Of a stretch of DNA of 60,000 bases, positions 1 to 12,000 are shown piece after piece; the first letter of the stretch is position 1; each line of letters opens with the position of its first letter. Below the pieces are notes generated by a model. The model did no database searches. It saw only the letters and a program-made list of their open reading frames with translations, and was not told where the DNA came from. Origin of the DNA: Antedon mediterranea (taxonomy: Eukaryota; Echinodermata; Crinoidea; Comatulida; Antedonidae). The stretch spans positions 17,456,101 through 17,516,100 of the forward strand of contig NC_092677.1 of assembly GCF_964355755.1 (NCBI RefSeq), in the 5' to 3' direction. A program made the position numbers and the translations under genes.

Positions 1-848
1 CTTGGACAACTATCCCCTTGGACAACTATTCCCTAGGACAACTATACCCTAGGACAACTGTCCCCTAGGACAACTGTCCCCTAGGACAACTATCCCCTAG
101 GGCAACTATCCCCTAGGACAACTATCCCCTAGGACAACTATCCCCTAGGACAACTATACCCTAGGACAACTATACCCTAGGACAACTGTCCCCTAGGACA
201 ACTGTCCCCTAGGACAACTGTCCCCTAGGACAACTGTCCCCTTGGACAACTATCCCCTTGGACAACTATTCCCTAGGACAACTATACCCTAGGACAACTG
301 TCCCCTAGGACAACTGTCCCCTAGGACAACTATCCCCTAGGGCAACTATCCCCTTGGACAACTATTCCCTAGGACAACTATCCCCTAGGACAACTATCCC
401 CTAGGACAACTATCCCCTTGGACAACTATTCCCTAGGACAACTATACCCTAGGACAACTGTCCCCTAGGACAACTGTCCCCTAGGACAACTATCCCCTAG
501 GGCAACTATCCCCTTGGACAACTATCCCCTTGGACAACTATCCCCTAGGACAACTATCCCCTAGGACAACTATCCCCTAGGACAACTATCCCCTAGGACA
601 ACTGTCCCCTAGGACAACTATCCCCTTGGACAACTATTCCCTAGGACAACTATCCCCTTGGACAACTATCTCCTAGGACAACTATCCCCTTGGACAACTA
701 TTCCCTAGGACAACTATACCCTAGGACAACTGTCCCCTAGGACAACTGTCCCCTAGGACAACTATCCCCTAGGACAACTATCCCCTCGGACAAATATCCC
801 ATAGGACAACTATCCCCTAGGACAACTATCCCCTTGAACAATTACTTC
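1..848. repeat. 16-bp satellite array with higher-order structure
   Basis: About 52 head-to-tail copies of a 16-bp unit, CTAGGACAACTATCCC, with variants (CTTGG, CTGTCCC, TATTCCC, TATACCC, GGGCAAC). A block of seven variant units recurs in the same order, starting at 257, 417 and 689; the block at 1 repeats at 241. All spacings (160, 272 and 240) are exact multiples of 16, so the array was amplified in multi-unit blocks without indels. It decays after about 840, with relics to about 960. The array runs off the left edge. 16 is not a multiple of 3, so no long frame is kept and no coding role is suggested. Confidence 0.95.
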
Positions 849-1049
849 TATACTTTAATGACTACTCATAGAAAACAATAATTCTCTATAGAGCAACTAT
901 CAATATAGGACAACTGCCTCTAAAACAACAACTACCACTAGGACAATTAGTATAATTATCATTAACCTATACCGCTAGAACAACCCGACAACACCGGGGC
1001 CTATAACTAAATTAAAAACTTTGAGAATGTTACGTTTAGTTACTTTCAC

Positions 1050-1337
1050 AATTGTTCCGTTTCACGAACGGAAGCCGATACCGTTCTTTGTAATTATGAT
1101 TTCTATTGTTCGTAAAGCTTGGTTCCCACTAGAACGTAACGCAAGGACGTAAACGCAACGCAAGCGTTTTAACCAATGACAAGCGAAGTTATAGACAGTT
1201 AGCAATCACAAGCGAATAAGCCATCGCTTGTAATTGGTCAATTCACTTGCGTTGCGTTACGTCCTTGTGTTGCGTCGCTAGTGGGAACCACGCTTAACAA
1301 AGCGCGTCGCCTTCTCCGTTTCGTAAAACGGAACAAA
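1050..1337. mobile_element. Small foldback element with long imperfect terminal inverted repeats
   Basis: The outer arms TTGTTCCGTTTCACGAACGG (from about 1048) and the complement near 1312-1335 pair. The inner arms GGTTCCCACTAG (1121-1132) and CTAGTGGGAACC (about 1278-1289) also pair, and the pairing continues through a GTAACGCAAGGACGTAA-like tract. The left arm has about 25 extra bases. No target-site duplication was resolved and there is no coding capacity. It is probably a MITE. Confidence 0.7.
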
Positions 1338-1644
1338 AGGTAATGTCGCCCTATGCAGTAACAAATGAAACAAAACTGATATAATTATCTGATTTACATT
1401 ATTTATTTAATATAACTTTATTTATTCACCATTTATTATTTATGTTTCTATATATCTCATAATCCATGTGTTTTGCTTACGTATGTAAATTAACATATTC
1501 ACTTTTTCATAGTTTACATACTAATAATAATGCATGAAAGTGTGTATAATTTAAGCAAGTAATATTTTTCTAAATTCTGTAATTATTTAAATCAAAAAGA
1601 TAAATATTAGTATCCAATATTAATATAATTAAAATAATATTTAC

Positions 1645-1730
1645 GGTCCAACCATGACGTAATTGTACTGAATACTCAGTATATATAATCTGGAGGTCGT
1701 AGGTTCGAGACTTACCGAGATATTTTTTTT
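1645..1730 (+). repeat. Possible tRNA-derived SINE head, decayed
   Basis: GTAGG-TTCGAGA-CTTAC around 1697-1713 folds as a tRNA T-arm with a 7-base loop, and GGTTCGAGACT resembles a polymerase III B box. A weak A-box-like tract lies about 50 bases upstream and a T run follows. I cannot fold a full cloverleaf, so this is not called a tRNA gene. Confidence 0.3.
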
Positions 1731-2700
1731 TTCACAAATCCGAGTAATCGGTACACTTGTGTCAAAGTAAAATATTTTATTTGATTCCATGACACAAAAA
1801 TTAGTTATTCTTGTTAATAACAATTAATAATTAACATACTACTATAAAAAATGATACTATTACTCAGACATGATACCATAATTCTCCATTCAAATCATGA
1901 ATCGTTTTCACTCTATTACTACTATACTTTTACCACTACTCAAACTTAGTTAATAAGTTAACAATAAAATAAAATTTAAAAGTTTGGTTATTAACAACAA
2001 ATTTGATAACTTTGTAATATAACAGCACAGTACAGTAATACTCATTCTATTTTACAATTACTTGGGTAAAAATTATATTACAATTTAATAACAACAAATT
2101 TTCTAAACCCTTGTTTTAATACATAAATTTGACAATACATATAATAATAATAATAATATAACAGCAGAGTACTACGTACGTTGACTATTATTCATTCTCC
2201 TTTCCTACTAAATATATTTGTATGTATGTAAACTTCGTTAAAAATTATAATATTACAATTTAAAATGTTAGGTATTAACAAATGTTCAAAACCCTCGTTT
2301 TAATACATAATTTAGATATTCACCAATACTTCATAAGTACAGTACAGATTACTGCAGATACGGTTAGTTAAGTCTAAACACTTCGTAATGTACTAGAACC
2401 ATAGCACGTATTCAATTTTTAATAAAAACAAATGTAAACACCGAATTGTATTACATTATCTATTGATTTCAATTAAAACGGAAAATGAGAAACTATACCT
2501 TAGATTAGGCATATAACATCCCAGAGAAAAGTAGTTGTCCCAACCGGGGAATCGGGCTCGAATCCGATGAAACGTTTATGACCATCGATAATTTTTATTT
2601 GAAAATGCACTAAATAGTATTTAAAATTCACCAAAGAAAGTATAATTAGTAGTTACTTATTATTGACGTATCAATCCTATACATTTACAACGAGGAGATA
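1731..2700. other. AT-rich intergenic stretch
   Basis: Only short poly-AT and TAA microsatellite tracts and a second T-arm-like hairpin (ATCGG/CCGAT near 2552-2570) are visible. No convincing gene was seen. The right edge approaches the 3' end of the lipoxygenase gene. Confidence 0.5.
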
Positions 2701-2702
2701 AT

Positions 2703-2725
2703 TTTATTTTTAAGTAGCCTTTATT
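2703..2725 (-). terminator. Candidate polyadenylation signals of the lipoxygenase gene
   Basis: Two AATAAA hexamers on the minus strand (TTTATT at 2703-2708 and 2720-2725 on the plus strand) lie about 200 bases past the lipoxygenase stop codon. The distance suits a short 3' UTR. Which signal is used cannot be told from sequence. Confidence 0.45.
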
Positions 2726-2927
2726 ATCATATCTGTAGGTTATACCATGGAGGTATAAAAATATTTTTAAACGTCCATGGTTAGGCCTATACCAACTATT
2801 GTATTTCATTTGTTTTTTCATTGGTTTTGCACAATTATATAGTACATTCCAAAGACATATACAGCAATATCAAACAAGAGAGTCTTTCTCCAATGACTTG
2901 TTTCTTCTGATAAACAGAATACGCTGT

Positions 2928-3042
2928 TTAGACGGCAATTGTATTTGGTATATTATCTGGATGAAGGACAGTGTAAGAAACAGTTCGAAGACGATTTCGT
3001 TGATCAATGATCCCGGCAACTTTCTTCAACTCGGATCTAAAT
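2928..3042 (-). CDS. Lipoxygenase exon 13: C-terminus
   Basis: Residues 644-681 (FRSELKKVAGIIDQRN... DNIPNTIAV) and the TAA stop. The segment aligns with the family C-terminus, whose last carboxylate binds iron; the last residue is Val rather than Ile. Acceptor TTTCAG. The exon is separated from exon 12 by a 2.5-kb intron filled with repeats. Confidence 0.92.
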
Positions 3043-6000
3043 CTGAAACACAAATATTTATTGAATAACTGAAAAGACCATACCAAGACCATATCAAAAT
3101 GTTACCAGGCAGTTGTCAGTTATCTACATTTTGTTTACTCAACCTGTGTATACAATTGTTTGCAGTGACTGCTGCATAAACTTCAATAAAAAAAAATCAA
3201 TAAAATCGAACGTTATTGCATAGAAAATGTAGTTTTTTATTTTGATCTGCCTATGCAGCTCTTTGATTTAAACCCTATGATACCAGTTGTCGTATACATA
3301 ACTGTGATTTTCCTGAGTTGTCAGGTTGAAAAAACGGAATTGCCTGGGTAGTTAAGAAATATGGAATCACCAAGCATTGGTTTGATTTAAAAGTCTGATT
3401 TACCTGGGTATAATGGTTTTCAAAGACGAAAGATATGGATTGTAATTGTTGAATTTCCTTGGTACAATTTGGAAAAATGGATTAACCCGATATTAGTCTG
3501 ATTAGATATGTGGAAACACGAAAGAGAATTAACAGCCATATATATTAGGGTTCGTTTGGTACCAAGCACTGGGTTGGTAAACTCAGCAAAGCCTACAGCT
3601 ATTTGGAAAGACGGATTTACCCGGGAAAAGGTGCTGTGAATTTGTACCAATTAAGATAGTCCGGTGGCAGGAGGGGCGAATCACCACCCGAAAGGGGACA
3701 AATTGCCATCCAACTTTTCTAGAAGGTAATCGATCAGGATAGGAAGCGGTTTCGAGATATAAGGGTTCAAAGTTATAAATTGACCAATTACAACAATGTA
3801 TTATGTTTTTTATTATAACAAATTTATTGAAGCACAATTTGGTCTTTTATTACATTATTATGATTATGGGTATCTATTCAATCACTTTATGAAAAAAAAT
3901 CTCTTTGTGATTAAGGGAGGTCGGTCGGTTTGTCGGTAAACACTAACTTGAGCACGCGACTGCATCCATGTAGGAAATATGGACCATATATTATAAACAG
4001 GTTTCCTTTCTCTTCAGAAAACAACATTTGTACTACTGAAATTTTGAATTGAATTGGTGAAGTTAACCTACTTTTGCATTGTCGAAATTAAAGGTGGGGG
4101 TTGTGGTGTGGTGGGCTGGGCTGGGCCATCTGGATATGCCTATGCCCTATCCTGGTCCTGTATTTGGTATTCTCTCGTTCTGATGAATTATAGTAGTTTA
4201 TTGTCCAAAAACGAATATTGTAGCGCTAATAAATGCAACTGTGTTGTGGCAAATCAGCGTAACATTTTAACATCATAACATTTTAACAGACATAATATTA
4301 ATTTTAATATTTATTTTACAGTATTATAATACATTTAAAATAATGCGCACTAGAAAAAATATTAAAAATACCATAAATTCACTGATCAAATAACGTGATT
4401 ACATTTATGACCATCGATCTTATACAGTACTTTGAATAACTTGCATTATTTAGTAGGGCCTATATCACTTGTTAAAATATTGACCTTTGACAACTGGTGT
4501 AATGATAGATGTCCTCCTTTGATTTTGTATGATTGATTGATGTCTTAACAGAATAATAAAACATAACATTTTGTCTTAAATGTTAGCTTTTATTTGGTTT
4601 TATAGGCAAATTTTGTGATTGGTCAATATTTACATTTGATCTTTAATTGCAAAGTATTTGTTTTATAGGTGACTGAATAGATACCTATAACCATACAAAT
4701 GTATTAAAAGACCAAATTGAACTTCAATAAATTGGTTATAATTTATATGTATATAATACATTGTTATAATTGGTCAATTTTGAATTTGACCCCTTATATC
4801 TCGAAAACACTTCCTATCCTGATCCAAGTCTGATTTGATTAAATACAGTATTATAATTATATTAATCAAAATTATAATGAAATAACATATAACTATACTG
4901 ATTAAATAATTTGATTACTTGTAAAACCATCGATATAATAGTTTGGACAACGTTGCATTTATTTGGTAACTAATACGTATATTAAAATGTTGACCTTTGA
5001 CCTTATGTCAACTGATAAAATTGACCTTATGTCAACTGATGATGTATTCGCCCTTTTACATTGCGTATGATTGATTAACATGATGAGAAAACATCCAATT
5101 TTTTAAATTAAATATTAGTTTTTTTTTGGTTTTATAGGTACGTTCTATGATTGGTCATTATTGACATTTGACAATCACAATCACAATCACAAAAGATTTT
5201 TTTTTTCATAAGATGAGTGAATAGACACCTATAATCATAAAAATGTAATAAAAGACCAAACTGTGCTTCAATACATTTGTTATAATACATATACATAATA
5301 CATTGTTGTAATTGGTCAATTTTGAACTTTGACCCTTATATCTCAAAAACGCTTCTTATCCTAATCGATTACCTTCCATATTCGTAATCTACGGAAAATA
5401 TTGGTCTAGAAAAGTTGGATGGCAATTTGTCCCCTTCGGGTGGTGACTCCCCCTCCTGTCACCGGACTAAGATGGAATTTCAAGAGAGTAGGCCTTGCTG
5501 TTTTATCCAATGGATACCTATCCACAAAATAATTTAACCTTGTAATTATCCTTGCAGTAAAGAAAGAAATTAAACTTACTCTTTCAATGCATCGACACAG
5601 GCCCTGTTATACATATACTGTACATCGAAGTTCCCAAGACTGCTAGATTTGAACGTGCTTAACGCTTGAGTTAAGGTCATTATTTTCAACGTATCATCTT
5701 TAGTAGGTAGTGTTCTTATAACATCAAGTTCAGTTCGAGGTTTCTTTTCATTAAAAAGAACAATATGTATAAATATACGATATTGGAACATTCCGCTCCC
5801 CGTTTTTCTGGTTTCTGCCCCTATACTATCCCAGTAAAAACGTTCTCGTGATAATCTTCTCTGCGATTTCTAAATTTTAGTCTAACAAAAAAAAAGATGT
5901 GTACCTCCCCACATCCTTGTGGCCCTTTATATTCAATAGGAGTCTGAGCCCATTTGTGACCCCAATCTAGATCAGACGCAGCTAGTACGATTTTTCATCT

Positions 6001-9000
6001 CAGAAACAGTAGAGAATACCTTTACAACGTCATTGGTTGTGCTGACACAAATACGAAAAAAGTAAAAAAAATTTTAGGCCTACCTTATTGTTTGGAATAC
6101 TTCCTCGTAAGTTCAATGGAAAATTTGGTGTAAAAGCGCATTGTTCATACGTCGGAAAGTTAACGGCTGCGTGGTAGGCAGAAGAAATAAATATTGTTGT
6201 GGTAAATATGTCAACAATTTGCTCCAAATCGGTTATTCCAGCATTGTCATCTCCAGGCACATCCTGTCAATGGAAATACACAGTATATCTTTTTTTATCC
6301 CTCATGGGGTAATTAACAAAAGAAGGATGGATTACATCATCTTACAATAAAAAGTACAAATTAAAACATCAAATGTAAAATATAAAACTCTTAGAAAGCT
6401 AAAATGTTTAAATTACTATAGTAAAAAGTAAAAAAATGTTACCAAAATAAAATTAATAATGGCACCCAAATGATTTAACCGTTGTCTGTCAACAAAAGCA
6501 CAAATTCCTACTTAGAATGGAGAAACAAACACAACACTATTTAAAAGTTTAGAAATAGTATAAACAGGTGTCGTAGTTACTTGCCTTCAGTCCACATCCA
6601 CCGCTTTCTACAGACTTTGTTAAAGTGTGTCTGAAAAGATGTAATTCGTTGTCATTTTCAATTTCTTCTTGGCTATCTAGAACAAAATAAAATCGCATAT
6701 ATTTATTTCCTTTATTTGTGTATTTTGCAGTCTTTTTGAGAAAACTGCATTTCGAGGATTAATAAACAATGTCAATTTTGTTTATTAGTTAGTTAGTTTG
6801 TTTATGAAGTACAGTATTTATTTCGTAAATAAAAGAAAGGTTAATCTTCCGATATAGGGTTTATATTCGATGACATGAACTTAGTATTAATACCAGATAT
6901 TTTGCATCGCATCTATGTGAAGTATACCGCTATTTTTTTTATATTTTATGCTTGTCATGTTTGTCGTCTTCATAAAATCAGTTCACGATGACCGGGTCAC
7001 CTTCTTGGAATATGGTGAAATAGACAAAAAATAGTATTTTAAAACCTACAAACCGTAAAAATTCTCAGCAACCCGATAAACATAGCTTCGAATGGCATTC
7101 CAGATCAGAAGACCATCGTCTCTGTAGTAGAATTTTGGCAGAATCTTTGGGTCAAACAAACCACGTTCTTTCAGGTCGTTTGGCAGCATTCCATTCTTTT
7201 TGAACGACCAGTTTGACAAGGTATGTTTAATGAGTTTTGAAGCATCTTCTGCGCCGGCTTTGAATGATTTTTCAAAGAAACCAGACTCTGGATCCAACAA
7301 GAGCTTGCGTCCAAGCCTAATACAAAGAAAAATAACAGATTTTGCTGAAACTATTTCAATGTCACATGATCGTCATCCACAACCGATCACACTTGTCAGC
7401 AACACTGTCAACTGTATTTATTAACCAGAGGCGTAGCACTAGTAACGCACACCAGAAGAAACACAGCAGAGGTATTAGGCGTAACGATAGCTGTTTCAGC
7501 AGTACCAGAGCAATAGCACCTACTTAAGAAACACTGCAATCATCCCCACCGGCGTACTAGCATGAATAGCATTTCAAAAGTAATTTTTTTTATTTCATAC
7601 GCATACGAAAACTAGTAACTCGCAAATTACAGTACGGATGAACTATTGTATAATTTAATGCACGTCAACATTACCACAATGAAAAAAAAACCCTGCCAGC
7701 ACCAGCAACAACAACACAAGTACGCCTACTTCTGTACATAAGTATGCTATTATATCTGAGCTGAATTGCAAAAAATTAAATAAACAACTAGCGTCACTAA
7801 TAACATTTCCAACATTAACCCATCACTTCATAAAGTGCAATATCAGACTTTTTACCAGTTAGTGTTCAAGACTTTTTCAATATGCGGCTTGACGAGTCTT
7901 GAGAGAGGATGGGAAGGTGACAGATGGCGATGTATGGCAATGGTAATAGTTTCCAGGATAAAATGGGTAAACGATAAATGAGCGCATATCTCGTGGTAGT
8001 TGGAATCAACAACACCGAACCAAAGTTTAGCAATTATCCAGGTATATTCAGGATCACTCGGAACAAATACCTTAAATGAAAATGTGTGATATGAATTAGT
8101 TAATAAAATGTGACCTATTCCTTGACACAGAGCACAAGTCAATATTTGTACAGTTAAGTTTCAGTTTGAATACATTTGAAGATCTTAAACAATGATAAGT
8201 ATGTCCGAATTAATGGAAAGTGTTCACTCTGGTGGTATCTCCATGAAAGATGTTCAATTTGGTGTATCTCAATGAAAGATGTTCAATTTGGTGTATCTCA
8301 ATGAAAGATGTTCAATTTGGTGTATCTCCATGGAAAATGGTCAATCTTGTGGTATCTCCATCGAAAGTGTTCACTCTGGTGGTATCTCTATTGAACATTT
8401 TCACTGTGGTGGTATTTCCATTGAACATGTTCACTCTGGTGGTATCTTCCTAAAAATGTTCACTCTGGTGGTATCTCTATGGCAATTGTTAACTCTGGTG
8501 GTATCTCTATGGAAATTGTTCACTCTGGTAGTATCTCTATAAAAATTGTTCACTCTGGTAGTATCTCTATGAAAATTGTTAACTCTGGTAGTATCTCTAT
8601 GAAAATTGTTAACTCTGGTAGTATCTCTATGGAAATTGTTCACTCTGGTAGTATCTCTATGGAAATTGTTAACTCTGGTAGTATCTCTATGGAAATTGTT
8701 AACTCTGGTAGTATCTCTATGGAAATTGTTAACTCTGGTAGTATCTCTATGGAAATTGTTAACTCTGGTAGTATCTCTATGGAAATTGTTAACTCTGGTA
8801 GTATGCATTTCGCGAGTTTATGTTTGTTTGACGTACACAATCCCAAAACTTTCTAGCTGAATGTTGACGACCTTTTTTAGACATCTAACTCATTTTGAAA
8901 CCTAAATGATTTAATATAACAATAAACTAAACACTGAAATGTGCCTAAAACACTTTCTCTTGGAGTCTATTTTTAGAACTTACAGGATTTGTCGGCGACT

Positions 9001-12000
9001 TGGTGTGTCTGAGCTGAATGGCCACCGGTACCAAATCCTCGGCATCATTAACGTAGTACAGACAAATCGGAGCATGTAACTGTAAACGAAATTATTGATA
9101 AATTATACAAATAATGTAAGATAATGGACCGTGTTATTTGCCCCTTCAGGCTTTAGTTATTTACCCGGTTGGTTTATGGGCCAATGTTGGTGGGTTGGTC
9201 ACAAAACTAACCAGGTGAATAACTAAGCCTGGATGGGCCCTTTTATAAATGGTATAGCCTACAGGTTTTTTTTCTCAGTACAAACTTACGTTGCTAACAT
9301 TTTCGAGATCTGCGTAATCACTAATAAACAATCTTTTTTCCTGTATAGCTTTTTCCAAAGTAACATCTTTCATGGAAGGCTTTACCATGTTGTCGGTTAC
9401 CCCAAAACTGTTATAGATACAAAATGATTTGTTTCACAATAAATGTCACTAATACAAACAGCGTGATTTATTACGAAGTATGAAATCTTATTATGTATGT
9501 CTTCAATGGTAATATTTGTATTATATGACCTACTTGAATATTATGCACTTTTGTTTATGGTAATAAGCTACGCTATAGGCCTAGATGCGTATGAGATTAT
9601 TTCGTACACATTTTATTGTCGACTATTTAGAGGTGATTTATACTAAAAGTCCTTTTCCCACAAAACGTGCAAACGTAAGCAACTGAAGAAAAGATAGATT
9701 TAGGCATAGCCTACTAGTTGAACATAATTGTGACATTGTAGGCCCCTACTGTATTGTCATAAATTATGTTTACTAGCACTTTTGCTTCTGGTTTCTAATT
9801 TGAAAGGCACTTTCAACCCACCGCTTAAACTTTCGAAGTTTAAAAATGGAAAGAACGATCTAAAGCATAAGTTTTGGTCAGACCCTAAAAATGCCAATAC
9901 AATTTGAAATACCACTGGCACATATTTGGATTAAATAATTCACACTTACTATTCTGGAATTTTGGTACACAGACGTAATCTGGTTGGATTACCACCAGTC
10001 AACTGTAGTCGGCCGAAGTAACTGTCAGATCGCCAATGGTCAAATGCCTAAAAAAAGGTAAAATAAACAATATAATTAGTATTAATTACCCCAAACGGTA
10101 CGATTAAAGTTTTTTTCCTCTTTTTTGGCGCAAACACCACTATTATTCACATTTATATTATCTCATGTAATTACATGAAATCATATTATCTAACATATTT
10201 TTGTTAGTTCCAAATTTTACAATTTATCAGTAACATTTTTTACATTTTTGAATTCCGTATTACCTCCTCCTGTACGATTAAAGTTAGTTATCTCTTTTTA
10301 GTCGCGTGGACGCGACTCTATAGTTCACTATGTCGGTCGGTCGGTCTGTCTGTCGGTCCGGTATCACTATGCGTTTTAGCACGCGACTTATGGCTGTTGG
10401 CCTTGTTATCTTAGATGTCGATGATGTGTAAGTGGTGAAATAGGAATACAAATTTGTTTTTAAAGATTTATCATTTATTTTAGATCACTGTAACGTAACA
10501 GTTTGGTGACTGTTTCAGGAATACCTCATCAAGGAAAACTAGACTGATAAATTAAATAATTAGTAGAATCTCTATTAAAGAGACATCGGGGCCCAACAAA
10601 GTAATAATAGACGTGTTTCCTATTTTCAAATCAAAAATAAAAATAAAGTGATTATTAAAAAAAAATGAATATTAATAATATTATTTACAACACTTTTCTT
10701 TTCATTTGAATGGAGGATTGTGGATCACATGATATTTCATAGATACTCTATTGAACTCTATGTTTGAGCAACCGGAACGCGCGACGTGACGCAATGCTGC
10801 CTTGTCGTATGTTTTAGGCATTGGCATATCCTTTCGTTAAAAAAAATAGGTATGTTATAAAACAAATAATGAATGGTTTTTTATAATTAATTTATTTCGA
10901 AGAAACATTAAATGTTCTATTTTCACATCATGACATTATTTGTATTATTACACACATAAATTAATTATTTGTGTACTAACCGCAGGTTTTGAGTAGCAAT
11001 ATTTGTAAACACTATCCATTTCTGCAAGCGATGTGAACGGTTTTGTAGTACAACTGATTAGCTTAGCTGCCATTTCATTTTCAACAAGCAAGTTTTTAAT
11101 CATTGACTGTAGAAGATAAAGTTTGTATATATAATTGTCCACTCGATTCTGTAGGCTAATCTAGAAAGTGAATATCGTAAAGTCATCAGCTACGCCTAAC
11201 TGATGGAGACCGGCGAAATACAATAAACCTGCTACTCTGGTTTCCGGGACATTGTCTGTCGTAGGTACTGTGTTGTCTAATAACAGAGATACGGTGTATT
11301 GAAAGTATGTAATGTAGAAAGACTCGTTTCTAGACGGCTCTATCTAGTGACAGTTGCATAATCTGGTACAATGTCTATAAGAATATACGAACTGTAACAT
11401 TTACCATGAGACCCCCCCCCCCCCCCCCCACACCCCGCTACAAGAAATTGATTTCAAGATTCAAGAAATTGTATTGATCCACTTAAGATATATAATAAAA
11501 GAAATTAAAACTAGAAGAAAAATTGCATTGTGAATGATTAAAAGTAGCAAGTTGCTCTAAGTTGCTCTAGGTCCTTGTCATAACATTTTACAATGGAACT
11601 TTACTTTTGCTGAAAAATCTGGAACTTTTTAGTATAGTTATACACAAAAAAGTTATTGTTAGATTAATTGACTACAAATAAAAACATTATACACCTAAAT
11701 ATTATAGGATACCCACCATAATAGTGTGATGCAATAAAGAAACATAACATAAACGGAAAGTGATTGTTTCAAAAACCACGGTAAACATTATAATTTGGAA
11801 AATCGGACATAAGGCTAAGCTATACGTTACCCCATCAGGTTTCTCTTCAAATGGCAGATTTTGTAACTGAAAGAAAATAATAATAATAATATGTCCACAC
11901 GATGATACATATCTTTACCAGTATGCCCACACGATAATACATTAAATGTATTTCCACACTTTAATACATATCTGTAATAACTAATAGTACATATCTTTTT

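Noticed and set aside
1-848. CRISPR-like array of short repeats
   Set aside because: The 16-bp units are contiguous with no spacers; the sequence is eukaryotic satellite.
2540-2575. tRNA gene suggested by CTCGAATCC
   Set aside because: Only a T-arm-like hairpin with an 8-base loop is present; no acceptor, D or anticodon arm.
8431-8856. Overlapping open frames of up to 125 codons on both strands
   Set aside because: They are translations of the 30-bp minisatellite, whose length is divisible by 3; the repeat lies in a lipoxygenase intron.
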